From: Holophaga foetida DSM 6591
GTDB taxonomy: Bacteria; Acidobacteriota; Holophagae; Holophagales; Holophagaceae
Assembly (NCBI RefSeq): GCF_000242615.2
Contig: NZ_KI912268.1
Location: 1,177,462 to 1,241,461 of the forward strand
DNA: 64,000 bases
Direction: 5' to 3'
Part shown: in pieces, positions 27,601 through 35,422 of the stretch
How the letters are laid out: every line of letters begins with the position of its first letter
How positions within the stretch are numbered: position 1 is the stretch's first letter
The notes under the pieces: model-generated
What the model saw: only the letters and a program-made list of their open reading frames with translations
Database searches by the model: none
Told to the model about the DNA's origin: nothing
Program-made: the position numbers and the translations under genes

Positions 27601-29464
27601 CAAACGCCTCACTTACATGGACCTGACACCGCCGGAGTGGCATGCCATGGAAGCCGGGATCATCCATGACGAAGTGCTGGTCCACGGGTATTCGAAGGTC
27701 TACGAGAAGTGCTACCAGCGGAAGGATGGCGTCGTCTTCCCCGTCGAGCTGAGGACCTGCCTGCTCAAGGACATCGATGGCACCCCCGTTGGCACGTGGG
27801 CCGTAGTCCGGGACATCACGGACCGGAAACGGGCCGAGACCTTCCTCAAAGAAGCGGAGCGGACCGCCACGGGAACCCTGGACGCACTCACGGAGCACCT
27901 GGCCATCCTGGATGAGAACGGCACCATCCTCAATGTGAACGAGGCCTGGCGGCGCTTTGCCAGGGAGAATCCCCCCATCAGCCACACGGTATGCGAAGGG
28001 GCCAACTACTTCGAGGTGTGCCAGGCCGCAACCGGGCCGGATGCAGAAGTGGCAAGGGCCTTCCTGGACGGCATCCGGAGGGTCACGGCAGGAGAGGTCG
28101 CAGAGTACACCCAGGAATACACCTGCCATTCGCCCGAAGTCAAAAGGTGGTTCTCGGGACGAGTGACCCGCTTTGCAGGCGAGGGGCCCCTGAGAATCGT
28201 CGTGGCCCACGAGAACATCACTGAACGCAAGATGACCGAGGACCTCATCCGGACCAAGACGGAGCTGCTGGACCTCGCAGGCACGATGGCCAAGGTCGGA
28301 GGCTGGGAATTCGACCCGGTGACCCTCAAGGGCACCTGGACCGATGAGACAGCCAGGATCCACGACCTGGAAAACCCTGAAGAGCTGGGCGTCTCACAAG
28401 GCCTCGGCTTCTACTCCGGCACCTCCGCTACGAAGATCGCCAGTGCCGTCCAGGAAGCCGTCGAACTCGGAAGGCCTTACGACCTGGAACTTGAGCTCAT
28501 CAGCGCCAAGGGGGTCCTCAAGGTCATCCGCACGGTGGGGAATCCAATACGGGATGAGTACGGGAAGGTCATCAAGGTGCGGGGAATGCTGCAGGACATC
28601 ACCGAAATCAAGGAAGCCCAGTCGGAAGCCCGGCGCCTTCTCGACATCGCCGACGCCTCCCGAAAGGCCCTTCTGAGCCTCCTGGAGGACCAGAAGGCCT
28701 CCGAGACTGAGATCCTTCACCTCAATGCAGATCTGGAGCAGAGGGTGGCCACCCGCACCCTTGAACTGGCCGAAGCCAACCGGGAACTGGAAGCCTTCGC
28801 CTATTCGGTCTCTCATGATCTGCGCGCCCCGCTTCGCCACATGGAGGGATTTCTGGGCATGCTTGCACGCCATATGGGGGACAGGCTGGACGAAAAGGGC
28901 GACCACTATCTACGAGTCGCCCAGGGGGCCTCCGTCAGGATGGGGCAGCTCGTGGAAGGTCTCCTGTCCTTCTCGCGGCTGGGGAGGGCGGAACTCCACA
29001 GGGTGAGGGTGGACACGGCCCAACTGGTGTCCGCCGTAATTGAGGAGTCCAAGAGCGAATGGGGAGAGCGGCAGATCCGATGGAAGATCGGCAAGCTGCC
29101 CACGCTCCAGGGGGATCCCACCCTGCTCCGACTGGTCTTCCAGAACCTTATCGGGAACGCCCTGAAGTTCACCAGGAACCGGCCCGAAACAGTGATTGAA
29201 ATCCAGCCCATGCTGGACTTGGCAGGCGAGTCGGGCATCGAGATCCGAGACAATGGGGCGGGCTTCGATCCGGCCTACGCCCACAAGCTCTTTGGCGTCT
29301 TCCAGAGGCTGCACCGGGAAGAGGACTTCGAAGGCACGGGCATCGGTCTGGCAAACGTCCACCGGATCATCACCCGCCACGGCGGCAGGGTGTGGGCCGA
29401 GGGGCGCCTGGGTGAGGGAGCCACCTTCTTCATAGCCTTCCCCGGAGAGGAGGAACGATCATGA
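24686..29464 (+). CDS. Very large multi-sensor membrane histidine kinase
   Basis: 1592 residues, GTG start overlapping the previous stop. Layout: membrane helix (~9-28), extracytoplasmic Cache-like domain (~30-290), helix (~295-315), a block of about seven to eight further membrane helices (~360-625) resembling an integral-membrane sensor module, PAS (~640-755), GAF (~770-925, GSHYPIDRAGVWMDC and ELVVPVMRAGRVVAILGVGN), three PAS/PAC units (~935-1310), coiled coil, dimerisation box AYSVSHDLRAPLRHMEGF (phospho-His ~1376) and ATPase domain (LVFQNLIGNALKFT, IRDNGAGFD, FEGTGIGLANVHRIITRHGG), the last two of the phytochrome-kinase type. Such a size suggests integration of several signals, both outside and inside. 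It is followed by its own coupled receiver. Confidence 0.9.
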   Translation: MRRGPSLSVLAAIFVALSIFLVVGGYASYKREERSIQAQRSRELRAIATLKVSQIVDWRNERISDAKHGVNHLAAHREVLASLSHPPGGRPNRETIRELELIRNADNYGNVMLASTGGELLASLDPGVDSLGPEVRALVQDAKEPGRVVVGELFRPPGGGQVNLDIAAPVCSPAGKVLAVLLLRADPEPRLFPLIQSWPTPSETAETLLVRRDGEEILFLNRLRHHQAPALTLRYPLHQPELPASQAVLGRIGTFVGKDYRGAEVLADIHPVPDSSWFMIAKVETREILAEARYRGVIILGFVGLGVLMIGLLMGLLFYVGQAKLYQKLFSVTPLARHDPNVPSRRVHRARLTARAAGLVGIAVGILVLAGWAWDIPALKGLLPGFVTMKTNTAIGFLLAGGALFLRTSQSRGSQMGSAVCAAVLTILGALTLAQYLLGVDLHIDQLLFREAPGALGTLAPNRMAPTSAVSFILLGCGFTLAGFPRTASASQWLALPVGLFSLLSLLGYFYGTLGAFGLGYYFQLALLTALAFIVLAAGLLLLNPSEGFMRRFMGDSMGGWLLRRMMLIIPGISILVGWVRALGERFGWYEYAVGVALIVIAFSTILAAAAWWTARSLDHMDLIRSHAEAQVRESAEEAQATLYGIGDGVIVTDAKGRLIHMNPAAEGLTGWTESEALGGPLEDVFQVVEEDTLEPVENPIRRVLQDGLPISLASHTMLLGRDGSRRALADSAAPVRNDRGEIVRVVLIFRDQTDIRRRERLTQIRTDLNDYADTHSLDELITKTLDETGAMVDSPIGFYHFFDENTGKLTLQQWSTRTLKEFCTAEGRGSHYPIDRAGVWMDCVRFKTPVVHNDYASLAHKKGLPPGHAKVVRELVVPVMRAGRVVAILGVGNKPLDYTEQDTEAVTFLAEATWAIIERKMVNTALEQSENRFRHLHESMRDAYAQVDMEGRIIDFNGIFQEMVGYSGEELKRLTYMDLTPPEWHAMEAGIIHDEVLVHGYSKVYEKCYQRKDGVVFPVELRTCLLKDIDGTPVGTWAVVRDITDRKRAETFLKEAERTATGTLDALTEHLAILDENGTILNVNEAWRRFARENPPISHTVCEGANYFEVCQAATGPDAEVARAFLDGIRRVTAGEVAEYTQEYTCHSPEVKRWFSGRVTRFAGEGPLRIVVAHENITERKMTEDLIRTKTELLDLAGTMAKVGGWEFDPVTLKGTWTDETARIHDLENPEELGVSQGLGFYSGTSATKIASAVQEAVELGRPYDLELELISAKGVLKVIRTVGNPIRDEYGKVIKVRGMLQDITEIKEAQSEARRLLDIADASRKALLSLLEDQKASETEILHLNADLEQRVATRTLELAEANRELEAFAYSVSHDLRAPLRHMEGFLGMLARHMGDRLDEKGDHYLRVAQGASVRMGQLVEGLLSFSRLGRAELHRVRVDTAQLVSAVIEESKSEWGERQIRWKIGKLPTLQGDPTLLRLVFQNLIGNALKFTRNRPETVIEIQPMLDLAGESGIEIRDNGAGFDPAYAHKLFGVFQRLHREEDFEGTGIGLANVHRIITRHGGRVWAEGRLGEGATFFIAFPGEEERS

Positions 29465-29919
29465 ACTGCATCAGGCAAATCCTGCTGGTGGAGGACAGCC
29501 CGGCCGACGCTGAGATGACCATGGATGCCCTGGCCTCCAGTAACGTCATCAACGAGATCATCCACGTAGAGGACGGGCCTGCGGCCCTGGATTACCTCAG
29601 ACGCCAGGGCTGCTATGCCACGAGATCTCCCGGGAATCCCACATTCATCCTGCTTGACCTCAAGATGCCGAAGATGAACGGTCTGGAGGTCCTCCGGGAG
29701 ATCCGGTCCGATGAGGAGTTCTGCCTGATCCCCATCGTGATGCTCACGTCCAGCGCAGAAGAGAAGGACATGATCGAAAGCTACCGTCTGGGCGTGAACA
29801 GCTATGTCGTTAAACCACTGAACTTCGGCGAATTCGCATCGGTGGTGGCCTCCCTGGGCGTCTTCTGGGCCGCCATCAACAATCCGCCCCCCAAGGCCCG
29901 TAATGGAGCAAAGGAATAG
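29461..29919 (+). CDS. Response regulator, Rcp1-like single receiver
   Basis: 152-residue receiver overlapping the large kinase by four bases. Motifs LLVEDSPADAEM, ILLDLKMPKMNGLEVLREI (phospho-Asp), VMLTSSAEEKD and YVVKPLNFGEF are intact. The spacing after the acidic pair, with a DYLRRQG helix, is that of receivers paired with phytochrome-type kinases (Rcp1 family), matching the ATPase type of the neighbour. No output domain. Confidence 0.92.
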   Translation: MNCIRQILLVEDSPADAEMTMDALASSNVINEIIHVEDGPAALDYLRRQGCYATRSPGNPTFILLDLKMPKMNGLEVLREIRSDEEFCLIPIVMLTSSAEEKDMIESYRLGVNSYVVKPLNFGEFASVVASLGVFWAAINNPPPKARNGAKE

Positions 29920-29921
29920 GT

Positions 29922-31367
29922 GTGCAGAACGGGCCTTTAAAGATCCTCCTCCTTGAGGATTCCCTCAACGATGCGTTCCTCATCGAGCAACTGCTCGGAG
30001 AGCATCTGGGCAAGATCAATATCATCCGGGTGGACAACCGGGAGGACTACCTGCGGGAGCTCGGTTCCCCGGATGTCAGTCTCGTGCTTTCGGACTATTC
30101 GCTGCCCTCCTACAACGGCCTTGAGGCCCTCACCGCGAAGATGAAGATCCACCCTGAATTGCCCTTCATCTTCGTTTCGGGGGTCATGGGCGAGGATCTC
30201 GGTGTGGAGTGCATGAAGGTCGGTGCGACAGACTACATCTTCAAATCCAACCTGAAGCGCCTGCCTTCTGCCGTCCACCGGGCCCTGGAGGAGATGCACA
30301 CCCGCCGAGCCCTGCTTGAGGCAGCCCGGGTGGCCAAGGTTGTGCCCTGGATCCGTGACGAGGAGGATGGCACCTGGGTCTTCGGGTATCTCGTGAAGGA
30401 TGTCCTCGGCTATACCCACGACACTCTTAACGCGGAACCAGAGCTCCTGAAATCCATTGTCCATCCCGCTGACCTCTCGCGCTTCATCTCCTCGTTCACC
30501 CCAGCGAGTGCACTCGACAGGACAGACTTCGACTGCCGGATCCAGCATGCTGACGGCCGTTGGATCTGGACCCGTTGGACCCTCGCCTGGTCCGCTTGTC
30601 GGTTCCGGGGCATCCTCCAGGACATCACCGAGCTCCATGTGGCCCAGGATGCCCTGATCCAGAGTCAACGCCTGGAGAATCTTGGCATGATGATCGGGGG
30701 CATCACCCACGACTTCGGGAACCTGATCGGGTCCATGAGGGCGGCGGCGGAACTGCTGGCCATGAGCCAACTCACCGAGAAGCAGCAGCGCCATGTGGAG
30801 ATCCTCGTCCGAAGTTGCGAACGGGCACAAGAATTCAAAACGGAACTCCTGCGCCTCGCCCGCAAGGAGGATGCGCCGGTCCGGGTCGACCTCGACCTGA
30901 ACGACGTGACCGAAGAGGCGGCGATCCTCCTGCGTCACGCGCTTCCCAAGGGCATAGAACTGAGCTTCCAGCCGGGGGAAGGCATCCCACGGGTCCGAGC
31001 CGTCCCCTCCCAGATCCTGCAGGTGCTGATGAACCTCGGCATCAACGCCCGCGATGCCATGGGCAGCCAGGGGAGGATCACCCTGCGCACCATTGCCCTC
31101 CAGCTCCAGGAGGCGGAAGCATCAGAGCATCATCGGCCCGGTGGGACCTATGCGTGTGTTGAGGTGCAGGACACGGGTCCCGGCATTCCCGCCGAAGTCC
31201 TTTCCCACATGTTCGAGGCATTCTACACAACCAAGGACGAAGGCAAGGGCACCGGCCTCGGCCTCGCCATGGCCAGAGCCATCGCCCAACAGCACGATGG
31301 GCTGATCCAGGTCGAAACGGGACTCGGAAAGGGCACCCGGTTCAGGGTCCTGCTGCCTTTGGGGTGA
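29922..31367 (+). CDS. Receiver-PAS histidine kinase
   Basis: 481 residues, GTG start two bases after the previous stop. Receiver (~8-125, LLLEDSLNDAFLI, LVLSDYSLPSYNG, FKSNL with Lys), a short PAS-like segment (~130-240), a dimerisation box of the HDxxN-type, GGITHDFGNLIGSM (phospho-His), and an ATPase domain (LMNLGINARDAMG, VQDTGPGIPAEVL, GKGTGLGLAMARAIAQQHDG). The kinase core resembles NtrB-like soluble kinases. Last gene of the signalling run; convergent with an exporter gene from which it is separated by a repeat region. Confidence 0.9.
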   Translation: MQNGPLKILLLEDSLNDAFLIEQLLGEHLGKINIIRVDNREDYLRELGSPDVSLVLSDYSLPSYNGLEALTAKMKIHPELPFIFVSGVMGEDLGVECMKVGATDYIFKSNLKRLPSAVHRALEEMHTRRALLEAARVAKVVPWIRDEEDGTWVFGYLVKDVLGYTHDTLNAEPELLKSIVHPADLSRFISSFTPASALDRTDFDCRIQHADGRWIWTRWTLAWSACRFRGILQDITELHVAQDALIQSQRLENLGMMIGGITHDFGNLIGSMRAAAELLAMSQLTEKQQRHVEILVRSCERAQEFKTELLRLARKEDAPVRVDLDLNDVTEEAAILLRHALPKGIELSFQPGEGIPRVRAVPSQILQVLMNLGINARDAMGSQGRITLRTIALQLQEAEASEHHRPGGTYACVEVQDTGPGIPAEVLSHMFEAFYTTKDEGKGTGLGLAMARAIAQQHDGLIQVETGLGKGTRFRVLLPLG

Positions 31368-31394
31368 GACCGCATTCCGCATCCGCGAAAGGAA

Positions 31395-31506
31395 ACGGGT
31401 TCCGCAACGGCCCTAAGCCGCTCTCCAGAAACCCAAACAAGTTCATAGGAGCGGCATAAGGGGCCGTAGCGGAACAACCAGAGCGGCACGGGTTCCGCAA
31501 CGGCCC
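31395..31506. repeat. Three related copies of a short motif between convergent genes
   Basis: ACGGGTTCCGCAACGGCCC occurs at 31395-31413 and again at 31488-31506; between them an inverted copy with one mismatch (GGGGCCGTAGCGGAAC) lies at 31460-31475. The inverted copy can pair with either direct copy, forming alternative hairpins that could stop transcription from both sides. No gene is seen in the 139 bases between the stop codons. Confidence 0.6.
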
Positions 31507-32730
31507 CTAAAGGGCCTGCCCGCAGGGTGAGGGATCTTCCCCCTCCCGCTGGCTTCGGCCGGAAAAACTCAAGTTGGCCACCAGGGCGGCGAGAATGCCG
31601 AAGGCAGCGATGATGCTGAGCATCGGGAGGGCACCGGTGCCCTTGAAGGCGCCGATCATGGCACTTCCAAGAGCTCCGACCCCGAAGCCGAGGCCCCCCA
31701 TGAGGGCGGCGGCGGAGCCGGGGTCGGCTCCGTGGGCTTCCATGGTCAGGGTATTGCATGCGGGCATGATGCCGCCCAGAGCCGTGATGATGACGAAGAG
31801 CAGGATGCACAGGACCCAGAGGCCCGAAAGACCCGAAACCTCCAGGAGGGCCAGCAGCAGGGCCGATCCAGCGTAGAAAAGGGTGGCCCCCTTCACCACC
31901 GTCTCGGCGCCGAAGCGGGCGCTGAGGTAGGCGATGAGGTGACTACCCATGGCGAGGCCAACAGCATTGATCCCGAATAGCAGCGAGTACATCAGGGGCG
32001 AAAGCCCATAGGTCTTGATGAGGACGAAGGGTGAACCCGCCACGTAGGCGAAGAAGCCCCCCTGGACCAGGGATTGGGTCCCGGCATAGGGAATGAAGTT
32101 CCGGCTGACGAGGAACCGGGCATAGAGCTTGAGCGCGGCGCTGGGTCGGCTCTGGGCACGCAGGGATGGGAGGCGGGTTTCAGGCAGCTTGAGGTGGATC
32201 AGCGCGAACACCAGCACCGCCAGGATGCCCAGAACCGCAAAGATCGTCTGCCAGCTGGCGATTTTCAGGATCAGGCTGCCCACCAGGGGTGCCACGATCG
32301 GGGCCAGGCCGAAGATCATAACCACCACCGACATAAGCTTGGCAGCGATCACGCCCGTGTAGAGGTCCCGGATGATGGCAGCGCCCATGACCATGCCGAT
32401 GGAGCCCCCCAATCCCTGCACGAAGCGCCAGGCGATCAGTTGGGTGGCACTGGTCGAAAAGCAGCAGCCAACCGAGGAAGCAGCGAAGATGCCCAAGGCC
32501 AGATAGATCATGGGCTTGCGGCCTGTCCTATCGGAGAGGGGGCCATAGAAGAGCTGCCCCAGGGTGAAGCCGAGGAAGTAGCTCGTGACGCTGAGCTGCA
32601 TACTGCTGCCGCTGGCCCCCAGATCCTTGCCAATCATGGGCAGGGCCCCCACATTCATGTCCGTGCCCAGGGGGCCCAACATGCAGAGGCAGCCGAGGCA
32701 CAAGGTCATCCATGCAATCTTTCTGTCCAT
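31507..32730 (-). CDS. Bcr/CflA-family MFS drug exporter
   Basis: 407-residue major-facilitator protein with twelve predicted membrane helices. Family marks: LGTDMNVGALPMIGKDLGAS in the first helix-loop, the MFS motif A-like GPLSDRTGRKPMI after helix 2, and RFVQGLGGSIGMVMGAAIIRDLY of the proton/drug antiporter group (Bcr/CflA). Expected to expel small toxic compounds across the inner membrane using the proton gradient. Divergent TetR gene 105 bases away with two dyads between them indicates drug-inducible control. Confidence 0.88.
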   Translation of the reverse strand: MDRKIAWMTLCLGCLCMLGPLGTDMNVGALPMIGKDLGASGSSMQLSVTSYFLGFTLGQLFYGPLSDRTGRKPMIYLALGIFAASSVGCCFSTSATQLIAWRFVQGLGGSIGMVMGAAIIRDLYTGVIAAKLMSVVVMIFGLAPIVAPLVGSLILKIASWQTIFAVLGILAVLVFALIHLKLPETRLPSLRAQSRPSAALKLYARFLVSRNFIPYAGTQSLVQGGFFAYVAGSPFVLIKTYGLSPLMYSLLFGINAVGLAMGSHLIAYLSARFGAETVVKGATLFYAGSALLLALLEVSGLSGLWVLCILLFVIITALGGIMPACNTLTMEAHGADPGSAAALMGGLGFGVGALGSAMIGAFKGTGALPMLSIIAAFGILAALVANLSFSGRSQREGEDPSPCGQAL

Positions 32731-32769
32731 TGACTCTCTCCGGCTTGTGAGGCAAGGCCCCTACAATTT

Positions 32770-32814
32770 GGAAACGATTCGGTTTCCATTTGATTAGGAT
32801 ACGATTGTGTTTCC
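32770..32814. promoter_or_regulatory. Two putative TetR operators in the divergent promoter region
   Basis: GGAAACGATTCGGTTTCC (32770-32787) and GGATACGATTGTGTTTCC (32797-32814) are two related dyads, start-to-start 27 bases apart, in the 105-base gap between the exporter and its TetR-type regulator. Outer half-sites GGAAAC/GTTTCC are near-perfect palindromes, the usual form of TetR operators. Function is inferred from position and symmetry. Confidence 0.65.
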
Positions 32815-32835
32815 CATTGTCAAGGAGCCTCTCCG

Positions 32836-33468
32836 ATGGAGAACGGAATGAACACGGGCAAGCGTCGCCCCGGCCGTCCGCCCGCCCTGTCGGAGGAGAA
32901 GCGCCGGGAGCGCATCCTGGCTGCGGCCGAAGGGGTCTTCAGCGAGGTCGGTTATGGGGCCGCCAGCATGGAGGAGATCGCCCGCCGGAGCCAGATGTCC
33001 AAGAAGACCGTCTACCAGCTCTTTCCAGACAAGGAAGCCATCTTCACCACCCTCATCTTCAACTACGAAGACACCCCTCAGCGGAATCTGAAGGCCGGAA
33101 TGGATTTCCGGACCAGCCTCAGCACCAGTCTCCTGGAGATGGCCACGTTCACCTTCTCACCCCGCCAGGTGGCCATGACCCGGCTGGTCATCTCCGAAGC
33201 TCGGCATTCGCCGGAACTGGCCCAGCGTTTCTATGAGAACTGCCTTCAGCGCGTCAACGACCTCCTGGTCGGTCACCTGACGGGCCCCGGAGCAGACCAT
33301 CCGCTAAAGACCCTCGACATCCCCCTCGTGGCCGATATGCTCTTCGGCGCCACCATCGGCGCACTGCACCTGAGAGTCCTGGTCAAGGGCCTGGAGCCGG
33401 AGTTCATACAGAAAGAGCTTGAGACGCGCATCCAACTGGTCATCGATCTGATCCTCGGCCCCCGGTGA
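32836..33468 (+). CDS. TetR/AcrR-family transcriptional regulator
   Basis: 210 residues. N-terminal helix-turn-helix (~17-63): REERI-type start reading RRERILAAAEGVFSEVGY, then ASMEEIARRSQMSKKTVYQLFPDKEAIF, the classical TetR recognition region. The C-terminal ligand domain is helical (~70-205). ATG at 32836 has AAGGAG 8 bases upstream. It probably represses itself and the divergent exporter through the dyads in between; the ligand is unknown. Confidence 0.9.
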   Translation: MENGMNTGKRRPGRPPALSEEKRRERILAAAEGVFSEVGYGAASMEEIARRSQMSKKTVYQLFPDKEAIFTTLIFNYEDTPQRNLKAGMDFRTSLSTSLLEMATFTFSPRQVAMTRLVISEARHSPELAQRFYENCLQRVNDLLVGHLTGPGADHPLKTLDIPLVADMLFGATIGALHLRVLVKGLEPEFIQKELETRIQLVIDLILGPR

Positions 33469-33609
33469 GTCATCACCTGCCGCCGGGTTGACTCAATCAC
33501 CCCAAATAGGAAAACGATCCCCCAACAGAGCCCGGAGGGGCTAAACAATTGGGCTCATATTAAACAGCCTCGGCCAAGGCCTGAGCAAGGCGAGTCCGAT
33601 TGCAGCAGC

Positions 33610-34119
33610 TCAGCCCCGTTTCTTCAGCGAGATCGCTACCTTGGTGTCTCCCCCATCGAATCCGCCCCATTCGGGTTTGGCGCCGGTCTCCTTCTTGGCT
33701 CTCTCGGAGGCCAGGCGGACTTGGTCCAGCACGTGGACGGCTACCTGGTAGGGGGTCTCCTCGTCCACCTTGAGGAAGACCTTGCGCATGCCAGCAGGCT
33801 GGAGCTGGAGCACGGGGCAGAGCTTGGCGGCGATGTCCTGGAGTTCGATCCGGTCGCTCTGGAGGGTGAATTCGTACCCCTTGTTGTCGGCGGTGGGGCT
33901 GATGCCCAGCACCAGGGGGGGATTCCTGGGGTCCGGGGGGGTGGGCTTGTCGGTCTTGATGACCTGGGGCACCACCACGGGCAGGGCCTTGCTCAGGCCG
34001 GGGACCATCACAATGAAGACGATGAGGAGCACCAGCACGATATCGATCAGGGGCGTGACGTTGATGTCCGACTTGGCGTGGACCCCATGCTGAACCTTCT
34101 TGGGCTTCTGGGGGCTCAT
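33610..34119 (-). CDS. exbD: ExbD/TolR-family biopolymer transport protein (second copy)
   Basis: 169 residues with one membrane helix near the N-terminus and the key Asp in the motif INVTPLIDIVLVLLIVFIV (~20-40); the Asp carries protons in the ExbB-ExbD motor. The periplasmic domain (~60-160) reads LQSDRIELQDIAAKL, VFLKVDEETPYQVAVHVLDQVR. It overlaps the preceding exbD by four bases. Two ExbD paralogues in one motor operon usually mean a heteromeric complex. Last gene of the minus-strand B12-riboswitch set. Confidence 0.9.
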   Translation of the reverse strand: MSPQKPKKVQHGVHAKSDINVTPLIDIVLVLLIVFIVMVPGLSKALPVVVPQVIKTDKPTPPDPRNPPLVLGISPTADNKGYEFTLQSDRIELQDIAAKLCPVLQLQPAGMRKVFLKVDEETPYQVAVHVLDQVRLASERAKKETGAKPEWGGFDGGDTKVAISLKKRG

Positions 34120-34628
34120 TTCTTCTCCTTCTCGCCCTTGTCCTCGCTGGTGACGATGGAGGCCTCGTCGGCCCCGCCTTCACGGCAGATCTGGAAGAGC
34201 TCGTTCACGTACTTGAAGGGAAGGTCGGCCTCCGCCTTGACGAAGACCCGCTTGTCCGCGAGGTAGTCCGTGGACTTCCGGATGAAGCCCACCAGGGCCT
34301 TGCGGCCCTCGGTGGAGCTCATATCCCAGCCCGTGGTCTTCTGGGACTCCTTGGCGTCCTTGTCGTCCAGCAGCACGAAGCCGGGGCCCACGACCTTGCT
34401 GAAGTCCTTGGGATCCCGCTTGGCTGGCAGCATCAGTGTGAGGTACTTGGCGCTCTTGTCGGTCTCCGCCTTGACGCTGTGCTTGGCCAGCGGCAGCTTC
34501 ACGGCATCATTCACGGCCGGGGTGATCACGATGAAGATGATCAGCAGCACCAGCACGATGTCCACGAGGGGGGTGACGTTGATGTCGGCCTTCGCGCCGC
34601 CCTTCTTCCCACCTACATCCATGGCCAT
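34116..34628 (-). CDS. exbD: ExbD/TolR-family biopolymer transport protein (first copy)
   Basis: 170 residues. Single helix with the proton-carrying Asp in ADINVTPLVDIVLVLLIIFIV (~14-34), then a periplasmic domain with KRVFVKAEADLPFKYVNELFQICREGGADEASIVT, a standard ExbD end. It carries an inserted Lys/Asp-rich segment (~60-100) that is absent in the other copy. It lies 9 bases after exbB and is translationally linked to the next exbD. Together with ExbB it should energise the TonB encoded in the same run. Confidence 0.9.
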   Translation of the reverse strand: MAMDVGGKKGGAKADINVTPLVDIVLVLLIIFIVITPAVNDAVKLPLAKHSVKAETDKSAKYLTLMLPAKRDPKDFSKVVGPGFVLLDDKDAKESQKTTGWDMSSTEGRKALVGFIRKSTDYLADKRVFVKAEADLPFKYVNELFQICREGGADEASIVTSEDKGEKEKK

Positions 34629-34637
34629 GGTTTTCTC

Positions 34638-35372
34638 CTAGGCCCGGCTCTCGCGGCGGATGAACTCGTCGATCATCTGGGAGGCGGCGTTGTTGATGGA
34701 GGTGATGACCTGGTCCTGCTTGTTGGTGAGGATGTTGTAGAACCAGACGGCGGGGATGGCGACCACGAGACCCAGGGCGGTGGTGGCCAGGGCTTCGCCG
34801 ATGGAGCCGGCCAGGGCGTTGATATCCCCGGCGCCCTTGGTCTTGAGGTCCGAGAAGACCTTGATGATGCCGATCACGGTGCCCAGCAGGCCGATGAAGG
34901 GGGAGGCGGAGGCGATGGTGGCCAGGGTGCCCATGCCCTTCTTCAATAGCTCGGTGACCTCGGAGGTGCCGCGCTCGATGGCGCGCTCCACGGGGTTGAT
35001 CACATCATGGTTCTCGTGGGTGGCCTGGAGCTGCTTCTCGTACTGGTAGATGTCCAGGCCGTGCTTCAGCACCAGGGCGATGTGGCTCCTCTGGTGGGTG
35101 GCGGCGGCGCGCTTGGCGGCCTCGAAGTCACCCTGGCGCAGGGTGTCCATGAAGAGCTTGAGGAACTTCCGGGAGGCGGAGGCGCTGGCGGCATACATGG
35201 TGGCCCGTTCGATCACCAAGTAGATCTGGAAGAGGAACAAGGCGATCAGCAGCAGGATGATGCACTTGTTGGGAATCGAGGCGGCGGCCCAGATGGCGGC
35301 TGGGCCGAAGGCATCGCCCTTGGCCCCTTCCACGAGGCCAAGGTTCAGGAGGGAAGCTGGGAAAGAACACAT
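34638..35372 (-). CDS. exbB: ExbB/TolQ/MotA-family proton channel
   Basis: 244 residues. Three membrane helices are visible: CIILLLIALFLFQIYLVIERA (~33-53), and the pair around LATIASASPFIGLLGTVIGII (~148-170) and ALGLVVAIPAVWFYNILTN (~195-215), which together are the family signature. AAGGA lies 7 bases before the ATG. With two ExbD proteins it forms the proton-driven motor for TonB. Located 50 bases downstream of the tetR gene, so it may have extra expression of its own in addition to the riboswitch-led transcript. Confidence 0.92.
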   Translation of the reverse strand: MCSFPASLLNLGLVEGAKGDAFGPAAIWAAASIPNKCIILLLIALFLFQIYLVIERATMYAASASASRKFLKLFMDTLRQGDFEAAKRAAATHQRSHIALVLKHGLDIYQYEKQLQATHENHDVINPVERAIERGTSEVTELLKKGMGTLATIASASPFIGLLGTVIGIIKVFSDLKTKGAGDINALAGSIGEALATTALGLVVAIPAVWFYNILTNKQDQVITSINNAASQMIDEFIRRESRA

Positions 35373-35422
35373 GACAAGTCCTTGAAGAGATAGACAAAGG
35401 GCCGTTCCGACAGGAACCTTGA

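Noticed and set aside
24701-28363. 1220-codon open frame on the minus strand opposite the large kinase
   Set aside because: It is antisense to a clear multi-domain kinase, has no recognisable domain and arises from high GC.
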